From contig OX442315.1 of NCBI GenBank assembly GCA_949358305.1, positions 30,964,427 through 31,028,426 of the forward strand: a DNA stretch of 64,000 nucleotides. The letters run 5' to 3'. Both the position numbers and the translations under genes were made by a program. This stretch comes from Strigamia acuminata. Lineage: Eukaryota > Arthropoda > Chilopoda > Geophilomorpha > Linotaeniidae. Of the stretch, positions 1-11,323 are shown piece by piece. The notes under the pieces are model-generated. The model was not told where the DNA came from. It ran no database searches and saw nothing but the letters and a program-made list of their open reading frames with translations. How positions within the stretch are numbered: the stretch's first letter is position 1; each line of letters opens with the position of its first letter.

Positions 1-3000
1 TGCGCACCTGTAACGTCTAATTGACGAAGTGGCGCTTGACCAATCGGGATCAAGCGCATTGTTTGTAAAACTTAACCACGTTGTATTGTATCATCCCAAT
101 CTTCGAGCGTTAAAAACTACAGCACTATTTATCATTTTGAAATTACGTTGCCAAACCGATGCACTTAGGCTTTGTACAAGCCACGCACCAGAATGATTTA
201 AATCGAAAAGTACTCTTGAGAGTGGAAAAGTATGGAGAATAATTTTTCATTTGATAGATCTTGCACTCTAAAAGGTATTATTAAAGATAATCTTTATGAT
301 TTGGCTAACAGTTATTAGTAAATTAGTGCCATTTTGGTAATACAATTTATTTGTAAGGTCATATTTCCGTGTTTTTCACTTGTATTAAAGGTGATGTTTT
401 GTAGTGTTACTTACAATCCATACAGCTTTGTTTAATTGAACCTAAAGCAGACATTTGGTGTTGTATTATTTTCTAATGTTTAATGGATTAACAGGGAAGT
501 TGACACAATGGGTGGAGTCGAAAACCAAACTAATGAAGTGTTTTCTTGGACGTTTAGAATTTAGGAATAAGCTTGAAATTTACTACACATTAAAATGGTT
601 ATTTATCTGAAAAATCATCGAGAAGTAACTCATCAAACGCTGAAGTGAGCTCAAATACTAATAAAATATCAAATAAACGGACGGCTAAGATGGTTGGTTG
701 TCTATGGCTTATTTAAGATTACGAGCGGGAGGCTTAGCCAGTCTGAGTCCCTATCCAGCTTATAAGAAACCATAAATAAACTAAGGTTCTTTCAACAAAA
801 ATATCTTAAATGCTTATCCTCTGACTTGAGAAATCGCAAGAGTATTACTAAAAGTGATAATATACAAGAAAAATATAATTATACAGAAAATTATGATAAT
901 TAATGTGACAAGACTAGTAATGAAAAACAAATAAGAATGTTTGAACTCCACCTTGGCGATTCAACGGTCTTCGTTGGTGAAAAATTCTCTTCTTTGCTAA
1001 TGGATTTGATTCGCTCGATAGAATGTATCAATTTGATTTCTTTCAAATTGATGAGATTAATGTATTTCCTTCTCAATGAATTAAATCTTCTGACTCATTT
1101 GCGGTTACATCATTTTCACGATAATCTTCCACAATGGCGAACCAATTTGGATTACCGGTATGTGAAAGTTTTGTGGTTTGGATCAGGAAGGTTTTTGTAA
1201 CTTCTACTTTAGTTCTGCAGAAACAAGTTTGCAAAGTATGGTTTTAAGACGTCCAGAATAAATGACCTGCTGCATCACAACCTCAGAGAGGACAGGATAC
1301 CGGGAATTTCCCAGTGGCCGGGGACGTTGCGAAATTTTTTATTTATTTCATCCCAGCCTCGTAGCCCGACCAAATCCAGATTTTCCGGTACTAAATTTGT
1401 TTCAGTGGCTCTAACCACGAACCAAGAATAACATGGACACGTATCCGTGTTATTTCCTATTGATTCATTGGTCTGTGCGCTGATTGAATGACAGCAATCA
1501 CGCGTCAAGCATTGCTTGCCAACTAAGCATGTTTGTTACCTGTTGTCTTCCCAGAATACAGTGTGGCTATATATTAAGTGGCGCCTTCGGTGGCAAAACG
1601 CACTGAACATGTGGATACCTGTTCATATGCTCTAACCATCCAGAGTTCCCTTTCTAAATTTGCTCTCCGTCCAGCCTTGCCAGCAGAGTGAGAAATTTTC
1701 ACTACAAAGGATTCAGTTTGAATCAAACCTTAGAAACTCAAAACCCAATATTGCATCAACGGCTGGGGCAAACCAAACCAAACCACTCTGGTTTACTCCG
1801 GCGCGAAGTGGGCGTTGTCTTTTCCCACAAAATGGCTTCGCTGGTTCACCTTTGTAGTCTCAATAGCTTTAAAAAGGCTCGAGCTGGGTTCTCGAATAAG
1901 CAGTTGATGCTTATTCAAGAAGTGTGTCTAGCTTTGATGAGATACTACAAGCAATCTTGTAAATTCATTGAGAGTGATTTCAGGCAGTGGTTTCAATTCA
2001 AAGATATGGTTCGGACTGGATTTTTTTAGAGAAAATTTCTCACTTTATAGGATGTGAGGCAACCTGCGGATTTGCACCCTTACTGTCATGGCAACTCCCT
2101 GAGTTGCACACATGACTTGAAAATAATAAATTTAGATTATTGTATTTTGTCACAAATTATTTACTATCGTCTTAAAGGTAAATTTTCCTGTGCTTCGAAA
2201 CGAATTTCGAGCTCACTACAACATGATTTAGCGTGGTGAAGATGACATGAGATTCCTAGAGGACCCATGGCAAATCCTTCAAGGCGATGACCGAGCCATC
2301 AATGTTCACTGAACTGAGCAATCCGTGTGAGATTAATAATGTTCATCATTGAGGTCTCTGTCAATGATGCTGTGGGCACGTAAATGATGGTGTTTTTGTC
2401 GACATTTGCGCGGATTCTTCGTCGTAAACATCTTTGTGTCCCGTCTGTCCTCTTCCCGTAACTATGATGTCATGTCTAGTGGCTAGGTTTCTTTTAATGC
2501 AGAATATTAAATGGAAAATGGAAAGTAAACAAATTTTGGTTTTGTTGCTACTGTACAAATAAGAATTGTTGGAATTCTAAGATGTAAATGTCAAACATCC
2601 TGCGGGCTTCGTCTTGGGAATTGGAATCTAATAGATACAACACGTGGACATAAACAATCTTATGGGAACTAATGAAGCTGGAACAAAAGTCAAGCGGGGA
2701 AACCACAAAAGCGGTTTACTGTTGCTGTTGCTAAGGCGCCATGCTGAATTTGTGTGCGATACTAATTAGAAGGTCGTTTAGCAACGAAAAACAAACGAAG
2801 CTACGATGACATTGCAATTGTAGTTTGCTATAAAGACAACTTGTTTAGTTCTGCGTTAACAGGGCATGTTTTCTTTCTAGTAATAATAATTGGGATAATT
2901 TTGTGCGGGTTAATAAAGTAAACAAATGGCAAGAGTTTATAATGGAGGCGCTACCATTGTCCGTATTGGAAGGGTTTATTATTATTACTTTATTCCTTAT

Positions 3001-4789
3001 TCATTAGCCGTTTTGTTGCATCTAAATTTTCCTGCTGTGTGTATGGTTTCTGCCTTATATTTAATTATTGAGTTTAGTTTAGCTTACGAACTAAAGTGCA
3101 TAAAAAATTAAATCCAAATACAGTTGTTTGATTTTTTTGTACTTAATTATTGATTATTTTTTTTATCTACTTAATTACTGATTATTTTTTATCTACTTAA
3201 TTATTGATTATATTTTTATCTGCTTAATTATTGATTCTTTTTTTTATCTATCTATATTATTGATTATTTTTCTTGTAATAGGATTCCACTATAAATGGAA
3301 GCATTACGTACTTATGGATAAATTTCAATTCAAAAAAAAAACATATTATTTGATATCTGTGTAGTATTACTAAGGAAAAAGGAGAATCCAACTGAAAAAT
3401 GAAATTTCTAACGTTTGACGTCTGGCATTTGACGTTGAGCATTGAGCAAGATCATTCAATTTTTACAACTACATTATAGGATATTTTAGGGGAAGTGTAC
3501 ATATCAATGATATGTTTGGCTGTTATTTCTTATTCAAGTTCAGAATTCAGATAACAATACATACTGTGATTCAAAATTGAATACAATCAATTGATTTGAC
3601 ATAAATTTTCGTAATAAAACGCTGCAAATTGCGAGTTTGGTGGAAAAATTGGTGCGAGAAGCTTAGTGCCAACTGCCAGTAGACATTGACCCCCTTGTGC
3701 TGCCGAAATAGCACAACTTTAAACATTGTGGGCTTTGAGGTTACATTATTGAGTTGCAAACGGTTGTTTTCTAACTTTTGTTTCGGGTCTGTGCAAAGCT
3801 TGAGATGTTATTGAACTGACTTCACAATAGCTTTATACTATTTGCTGACAATTGAACGGGTGGAAAATATTTGGGTTACTTCTTCAAGGTTGCAGTTGAA
3901 GATGTAAACAAACAAGAATTAAGTTAAGCACGGTGACAGAGTGGTTGATGAAAATACTTAATTGAAACTATATCCACGCGGATAAGTTATGGGTTTAATA
4001 ATCTCGTGTAGTACTTTGATGCCACTAGAAATATGTGGGTCGGTAATGATTTTAACCATAAAACGATGGATTTGACTTGACAGCAGTGGCGTGTTCACCA
4101 AACCGTTCATCAATAAAGGCTTAAATTCTACTGGCGAAATGGAAAAATTAAAGTTCTCTAAGGTTATTTAATTCATTATTTATTAATTTTGATGAATCGT
4201 ACATGAATTACGTAATATACAATTTAACAAAAGCATTAATTAATGAAATTAAAACCACAACACCTAATCACTAAATAATATATTTATTCTAAGGTTTTGT
4301 GTAGTTTTGATATTTTTTTTTAATTACTGTAGAATTAATTTGTATTTTGGGTGATTTTAAATTGACAGGTTAGTGATATAGACGGATTTTTTTATCGTAG
4401 GAATGAGAAATGCAGATAAGTGACCAAATGGTTGTGTTGCCATGACGACAAGATGCTGAGGTTTCACCTATATTTTTTTTGACAAGATGCCATGATTGCC
4501 CGCAAATTTCGTGCGGTAGGCAAATTATTTCAGAAAAAAATGCGGAATATTTCTCATGTGGGAAAAGGAATGTGCCGTTCTTTCAACGTGACTTCCAACG
4601 CCCACGCTTGACAGGAAATTTGTGCGAAGCTGAATAGAGTAGCGATAGCGAAGAGCGAATAATGAAACAAGTGTGACATCGCGCGTAAAACCAATTTACA
4701 CCTCCATTAACGTATTATTTGCCAACTGAACGTGACTTCTACAATCGTGGCACGAAATTTAAATTTCAAAAATTGTTTCGCACGCGAAA
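1..4789. other. non-coding, no gene recognised
   Basis: AT-rich DNA. The reading frames present (for example at 937-1200 and 1660-2029) lack splice context, coding-type codon use and any family resemblance. A minisatellite lies at 3139-3268. If the promoter and 5' UTR exon at 4900-5110 are real, this stretch is the first intron of a minus-strand gene whose coding exons lie left of the window. Confidence 0.5.
3139..3268. repeat. minisatellite, about 26-28 bp unit
   Basis: About four and a half degenerate copies of a unit built on ACTTAATTATTGATTATTTT followed by a T-run and ATCT. Copies differ by small indels in the T-run. No coding potential; looks like a simple tandem expansion. Confidence 0.75.
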
Positions 4790-4899
4790 TTAAATTGTTA
4801 ACCAATCGGCGATCAGGAAGTCATTAAGAATTTTAAATTTAGAAAGAAATTTAAATGACAGTGAAATTGGGCGGGAAAACAGGAGCAGAATTAACTTAC

Positions 4900-5075
4900 C
4901 TGCAGTAGCGTCGATGATGGTCGGTGTGGACTCGTTGCTGATGGTCAGTGTCAGTGGGTCTGGTCTGCGAAACACGTTCGATCCGCGTTTGAGCTCAGGC
5001 TAGCTTGGTTTCTTTCCAGAACGAAAAGGAAATTGGGTTGGATCCAATCTCTGGTGGGGTTGGCGGCAAAAGTGA
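4900..5075 (-). other. probable 5' UTR first exon
   Basis: On the minus strand about 175 nt contain no ATG in any frame although CpG and GC content are well above the surroundings. The segment ends CTGCAG followed by GTAAGTTAA, a near-perfect donor after 4900. With the TATA-like box at 5101-5110 this fits the untranslated first exon of a gene transcribed to the left. No coding exon of that gene was recognised between 1 and 4900, so its body probably lies outside the window. Confidence 0.4.
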
Positions 5076-5100
5076 AGCGCGTGACGCAGATGCGTTGCGA

Positions 5101-5110
5101 GTTATATACA
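5101..5110 (-). promoter_or_regulatory. TATA-like box of a minus-strand promoter
   Basis: On the minus strand the sequence reads TGTATATAAC, about 30 nt upstream of a locally GC-rich, ATG-free segment that ends in a strong splice donor. That spacing is what a TATA-driven start would give. The start near 5075 is inferred, not seen. Confidence 0.45.
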
Positions 5111-7147
5111 TTTGATGTGGCGTGATGGATTTTTTTTTTTTTAAATATTATTTTTTGTTCTTCAAATTTCAAAATTTGTAAATTTGTTTTTAAAATAGTT
5201 CGTTCACATTGTTGGCTGCAATTAACGTTTGTAATCTAGAAATCTAGAAATGTTTGGGGGGGAGAAAAAAATGTTTAATGTAAAATTCGAGAGGAATGAC
5301 TCGTCTTAATAGTGTTTTTATTGGCTTTTCAATTTAAAACGGAGGTTTTACGACCGTTTTCAAGGTAAGGTTATGTCTTGAGATAAGAAAACATTCTAAT
5401 CTTGTTGTTTGTTTTGACCATCATTATTTTGAAGTGTGAAACTGGACCCGGGATAAAATTAATCATTCTATCTGCGGTGAAGATGATGCCAAAACAACAA
5501 CAGCGAGGACTTAAATTCAATATTAACTGGAGTAGCTGGAAATTTATAATGCTAAAAGCATTGGCCTTTGGTTTGGCAAATGTCGCATGCATTGCTTGAT
5601 GTAATTACTGGGACTTACCGAGTGGCAATTTCAATACGGAGACAAATGAGACGCTGGAATAGATTCTTTTCATGCTGATATCTTAATTAAAATTTAGTGA
5701 TTTGAAATCCTTCAAAATATAAATTGATTTCATCATTTCTTTTAAAAATTCTTTCGTCGGGTCATTGCTACGGAAAGCAATTTTATTTTTCCTAGAAATT
5801 TGTAACAAAAAGTGTCTAGAACGGCTGGTGTGTCTTGGTGATTATTTTTGTTCGAGATTGTAAGAAGTAAAAAAACACCCCATTGGCTTTCCTGCATGAC
5901 TCGTGTTGTGCGCTTCCGTCTGTTTATTCCGGCATTTGATGGAGTCAAAAGATCTCCTTTCGGGGAGAATAAGTGAAGTTCAGGGATGGCTGGATGAGAG
6001 CAATCAATGAAATTGTAGGTAATAAAATGGGAGAAAAGAGTTTAAAATCGTAAAATGCTACATTTGGTACTATAAAAAGAATCGAAAGGGTCAATGACTC
6101 TAGAGAACTGTCCACACCAGATCCTGGATATTGCGTCACAGGCGGACGGTTGAGAGGAAATGAAGGATTGAACTGAATTAGAACGAACTTTAAAGCGTTA
6201 ACTTCGATTAGTGGGCTGTTTTTATGGTAAAAACACTAAAAACGTGGTTTTAGGGGAAGTTTACTAGTTTTACCTAACATATTCCCATGAGCAAAGTGAA
6301 ACGTGGAGCCGCTTTTAAATCGTAATAAGATTTTCTTACCTGTCATTAATCATCAATAAATTTACGCGTGGTTAGAGGAGAAAATTTTTCATATCATTTA
6401 AAATTTTTTTTTTTGTGATTTTCGAATTACATTTTATTTTGAAAATATTATTGATGATGTAACGTATCAAAATCAACCCGGAATTAAGCCACGTGCAGGA
6501 AGACATTTTTACTTTTGGATGCTGTTTGAACAGGTGCAAACTAAGTTTATTCGTGGTAAATATTAAAAGCTTTTATGATTGGTTATTCTGGGCCTAACAC
6601 TTTCCGTGCCAAAATACAATGGATGCGTGAGTGTGAAACAGGTTGTTAATTAATTAAAATGAGTATGACGTAATAGTTACAAACGTGATGTCGTGATGTG
6701 GATTAATGATGTCTTTTTTATTTCTATATTTTATTTCTATATCTAAAAATTTTTTATTTATATTTTTAAGCTTAAACTTTCTGTAATTTTAATGAATTAC
6801 GGTTTTGGAAATTAGATTTCTTCGAATAGTTTCCAATTTTCTTTTTAGGAGAAAATGAATTACATCTGTTACATAATAAATAAGTTAGCTAAAATGCAAA
6901 ACAATTTCAATTTTTATTTATGTGTACCGAGAACTCCCAAAATTGCACAAAGTTAAATAACAAGAATTAACTCATTTATTTTGTTGCTCTTTAAATGTCG
7001 TGCACGTGGAAACTGCGAATGAAACCAGACAGCTTAAATATGTTATTTAAAATGCTAGATTACTTAATAAATGCGTCTAGTGCAGCGTGTTTATTTAGCA
7101 TTAAGAATTAAATTGAAAAGATTGACCTTTAATTTTTTTCTTGGCAG
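5111..7147. other. non-coding, nothing recognised
   Basis: AT-rich sequence with scattered short frames, none with splice signals or family resemblance. It may be the upstream region of the minus-strand promoter near 5.1 kb. Confidence 0.5.
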
Positions 7148-7286
7148 ATGACGATGATAAGGGCTCGGTTGACGATTGGAACCACTTCCAGGTGGAAATA
7201 TCAAGGTATCAATCACCTGACAATCAGTGACGACATCCAGCATCGCACGGCACAGCTACGTCTTGAACGCACGCTATTGCGGCAAG
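7148..7286 (+). other. possible internal exon, unassigned
   Basis: A good acceptor (T-rich tract then TTGGCAG) precedes 7148, and a GTTTGT donor follows 7286. One frame is open across the whole segment (containing TIGTTSRWKYQ and AQLRLERTLLRQ). A second frame over the first 58 nt also looks protein-like (DDDDKGSVDDWNHFQVEIS). No domain was recognised and no neighbouring exons were found, so it could also be a non-coding RNA exon or chance. Confidence 0.25.
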
Positions 7287-7679
7287 GTTTGTGCAAGTGT
7301 GTTGTCTGTTGTCACTATGAGTTTCAATTGAACTCAGGTGTTTTTGACGCAAAAGGTTTATTCTTATACTTGAGTTGTGTTCTGTTCATTTGGAATTAAT
7401 TAACTCGACTGAATTTAATTAAACGTCAGCATTTATTTTCATGTTGAATGCAGTTTTTTTTAATTGCTTGAAATTTAAAGGTTAAGTGAAGGTTATTGGG
7501 CCGTCTGACTTATAGATCTTGTACATGTGTGATCTGCTGTTGACAACTGTTCAATTGGAGAACGAAAGTTTATTGATTGAGAGTGGGTGCAATATCGGCG
7601 TTTCTTTAGCACTTGAATTTCGTCTTAAGTCAGTTCAATGCTTTTGTATGAAAAAATTTTAATTCTTTTTTTCTTAGAC

Positions 7680-7961
7680 GTCTGGAGATGATGTTTTTGC
7701 TGAATTCGCAGATTATGTACCTGTATCTGGCGAAATCACATCCATATCGCTGTTTTCCCCTGTGGAATGACCTCCCTCTTGAACTTAGAACTTTTGTCCA
7801 CGACTGCTCGACCCTGCGCTGTCGCTCTCATTGCAAACACATGCATAGACGCTTATACAAAACGTACAAAAATCTGTTTAATCCCAATCCATACCTGTAC
7901 TTTTACTCCATTAGAGTGCTGTTAAAAATAAATAACTAAATAAATAAATACATTGGCTGCA
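7680..7961 (+). mobile_element. probable 3' end of a non-LTR retrotransposon (fragment)
   Basis: The frame at 7688-7939 contains CFPLWNDLPLELRTF followed by a basic stretch (CRSHCKHMHRRLYKTY). A W-N-x-L-P-x-x-x-R motif followed by a basic segment is typical of the extreme C-terminus of reverse transcriptase ORF2 of non-LTR elements. The frame stops just before a short AATAAATA-type simple repeat, as expected for a CR1/RTE-like 3' tail. Reverse transcriptase and endonuclease domains are absent, so this is a 5'-truncated remnant. The family cannot be named. Confidence 0.4.
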
Positions 7962-7983
7962 TACAATTTATAATTTTATTTTT

Positions 7984-8228
7984 TTAAATGTCGGTTTTAC
8001 AATGAGAATTGCAATAAGTTTTCAATTGTGCAGAAGGTTCTGTGATGCACTTATCCCTAAGTGCTAATGCTCTTTCAGTTTTGGAGCTTGATCGTTCTTC
8101 TAATCGTCGTAAAAGGTCCTTGAATTTATGGTCGTCAGACTCGTCACGAGCATTTTTAATAAGGTCAAACCGTGTGTGCAGTGCAGATCTCTTTTGATAG
8201 GAGGCTGCGCTGTAAAAATTGTCCAAAG
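7984..8228 (-). CDS. possible terminal exon, unknown protein
   Basis: After a CTTCCTGTAG acceptor at 8229-8230 the minus strand is open for about 80 codons to a stop at 7984. The product is charged and probably helical (FKDLLRRLEERSSSK). An AATAAA-like element lies just past the stop, which would suit a last exon. No convincing upstream exon was found; a frame at 8320-8505 is not linked by clear donors. No family resemblance. It abuts the retroelement tail tail-to-tail, so it may be part of a decayed insertion. Confidence 0.3.
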
Positions 8229-10905
8229 CTACAGGAAGATTTGAAATGTCATTGGGTCATCTATACAAGTGGGATTTCGATTTTTTGCTTAAGTTGATTT
8301 TTTTAAGCGTAAATTACAGCTATTGAGTGTTAATTGGTGTAGGACGATTGCTTTGAAAATTCAACTTGCGTTGACATTGCGAAAACCGCAGTTCCACATT
8401 AACTTCAAACTGATTCACATGGGTGTAGAATGTCAGGAAATTCGTATTGTGCAACGATTGAAGCAAAGCCGACACTAATGCATTGAAAATTGAGTTTAAT
8501 TTCAAACTTGAGCACAGATAAACATTGGTTTTTTTTTAACAATAAAAATTTGCAACCGATATTTTGTATTTTGTAATTTAATGTTTTATTATTATTTTTA
8601 TCTTAAAGCAAAACGCTTTTGACTTCATCTCGTATCTTAGCAATGATCATTTATTAAATTCCCTTAAATTTGTATATTGTATTAAATTGAAATTGAAAAT
8701 CCAAAACAACTATTTAATGTCTTAATCAATATTAAAACTTTAATAAGAAAAGAAAATTGATAAAGATTTTGTTGACTATGTGTCAACATTAGCCAAACAA
8801 TGTCGTTAGATGAAGGACAAAAATAGGATTGAGTCCATCTCTCCTGCAGCTGAATGTGACGGAGTTGGCAGAAGGTCGTTGCTAAAAATAGAAATCGGGT
8901 ATACCAGCTGATTTCACCCTGAACCATGACATTAGTGACGCAGCAACGGCAGTGATGTATTATGTTTACATCCTCTGGTTAGAGAAAACGATGTAATTAG
9001 AGTAACGGTTGTAATATTAAAATATGGAATGATGAATCGCTTTATGTTTAGAGTGGCTGCATAAAAATAAAATTAGAAATTAATTATTATTTTGAGACTT
9101 CCTTCATCTGTAGTTACTCTCCTAGTTATTTATAGCTTGCTGATGGACAATTGTAAACTACTACATTATACAAACACATTTTTACATTCCATTTTTAGAA
9201 CTGCTAAAGTGGTTTGCTTTGTACCCGCTGTTTATATATTTAGGTAAGAGTAAACAGGGGAATCATAAGTGGCTTAACTTAATTGCATTATTCTTTTGCG
9301 CTTTCACGATTTATGAGTTGCGAAGTTTTCAGGTGTGCGCATGTGGAATTTTGTTGAATTTTGTTGAATTAATTTGGTAAAATGTGTGAAGTCGATTTAG
9401 GCGCAACTAGAAATGATAGGCATAAGTGGGAAGAAATCTCCTGAATTTTAAACAGACCTAATCGATTTTCCTACTTAAATTGAGCACATTGCAGCATTTT
9501 ACAAGAACAAAATGCTAAACAACCAATTTGGTTAATGCTTGGGTTCAAATAACTCAAGAAAATGAGTTTTTGATGGCACCCGATCCTTGCTAAGTGTTGT
9601 TTTGATGCTTTTGCTTTTTTTTTCGTGGAACAGAATTTTATTTTTCTCGCGATATTGGTTATATGGGTTCACTATTAACATGAATTTTATTTGCACTACC
9701 TGATAATGATAACGATTACGTAGTTTGTTTTCTATTTTTTTTTTTTTTTTTTTGAAAAATGGTTGCTGGGATTACTCATTGGTGTTGTTTTTGTGTTTCT
9801 GAATGTTTTTTTAGCATGGGGATAGGCATTGCATGGTTTTTGATATGCATATAGCCTGATCTGAATAGTAGATAACGTATATTAATATTCCGGCATTTTA
9901 AAATGAACTTTTAAAAGGTCAGTTTCGACGTTATCGATCTTCATCATGTTTCATGTTTTTGCTGCGAAGCCCTTCGATCCTTTTAGTCCCAGCGAGTAGT
10001 GGAATGCTATTGAAGGGTTAGGAGTCACAAAGTTACATTAAAACTAAAAAAAAAATAAAAATAATAATAATAACAACTTATTCTCCCTACAAAATAGCAC
10101 ATGCAAATATGCAATAATTTTATATTCAATACCTAGATGAAAAGGCCTTCATAATGAACACCCGTGGACAAAAAAACTACCCTAGTTTCAGTGTGATTTT
10201 ATAGTAGCCAAGTGAAGTTTTTTTGACCACGAGTGAATATTCATATCGTGGAGGTAATCTCGCGTGTGAACTTCTATTTTTCTTGGCGCTACAACTGCTG
10301 ACGTGCTGCCATCTAGTAGAAGTTTGGTTTATTATCTAAAATTTAAATAATCTAAAATCTCAAGTAGTTAAATTTTACTCAAAAAATGCATACGGACTCG
10401 GAGTTTGATTATGAATTTTTGAAAAAGAAAAAGAAAAGTTGTTTTTATTACGGGATAAAAAGTAGAGTAATAAAAATTTCAAAAAAATTTAACATCTGGC
10501 ATTGAATTTATCTGCATACAAATTGAATTGAAAGATGATGCAATAAATTATTTTATAATAATTTGTTACTACTTAAGTTGATTACGACTATTGATTTCTC
10601 CATTTATTCATTCCAGATAGCGATATCAATCAGGAAATTGGCAAAAAATTCTCTTGTGTATGCAAATTAGTATGAATACTGCTTCCAGTTCCTACTGATA
10701 TACGTCATTAATTATTCAAAGTGTTCTCGGTTATTTTTGGGACTTGAGAAAAGCGCATTGTAGGATAACACGAGCAGAAGCTATTTTCGGTAAGCAATCG
10801 GGCAATTTATTTTATATCTTTTAAGATTTGGAGGAATATTTTTAGTTTACACCTTTTTCTTGTAGTTAGTTACTCACTTAAGTCTTAAGTTTCAAGGTTT
10901 CAGAC
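8229..10905. other. non-coding, nothing firm
   Basis: AT-rich sequence with long T and A runs. A segment ending TTTTCG then GTAAGC near 10790 could be a 5' UTR exon of the coiled-coil gene to its right. A CTCF-like motif lies near 10303-10322 on the minus strand. Confidence 0.45.
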
Positions 10906-11323
10906 ATGTATATTATCATGTTTAACGTCAATGGCATGTACGTATGTTTTGTTTTTGTGTTAGTATTTGTATTAATTGTTTACTCACGATGGATTAATTA
11001 CTATAATTGTTTGATTATTATTAATATGTAGATTGGTCATCAGGGTTCGCTTCCGCTTGGATGTAACAACTAGGTGCTTTATACCTGTCTTTTCGAAGGT
11101 CGTCAACATTAACTCGCACGGTTTAGAAGAGGAAATTGAAGATTTAGAACGACAAATTGAAAATTCGAGACGACGACTTGAAATTTTAGAACAAGAGCTT
11201 AAAGATTTAGAAGAGGAACGTCGAGTATGCCAACGACGTATCGAAGAGTTACGACAACAGCTATTCGAGCGGTGCTTGAACAAAATACTGGCAGAAAAGT
11301 TTCCAGAACAGAAAAAAAGATGA
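10906..11323 (+). CDS. small coiled-coil protein, unassigned
   Basis: Two-exon model. Exon 1 is 10906-10937, starting at an ATG just after a TTTCAG acceptor and ending before a GTACGT donor. A 94 nt intron ends in TAG at 11031, and exon 2 is 11032-11323. Phases match (AT + A) and the product is 107 residues. The N-terminal part is short and hydrophobic/basic. From about residue 44 a continuous heptad coiled coil runs to about residue 95 (EEEIEDLERQIEN, EILEQELKDLEEERR, RIEELRQQLFERC), ending in a basic tail. AATAAA follows at 11547-11552. No family could be assigned; it may be a helper subunit that dimerises. An alternative acceptor before 11101 would give a different N-terminus joined to unseen upstream exons. 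The coiled coil is clear; the start is uncertain. Confidence 0.45.

Noticed and set aside
937-2029. Plus-strand frames of 65-113 codons
   Set aside because: No splice context, codon bias or recognisable motif; expected by chance in AT-rich DNA.
3139-3268. Possible CRISPR-like repeat
   Set aside because: Repeats are contiguous without unique spacers and lie in a eukaryotic genome; it is a minisatellite.
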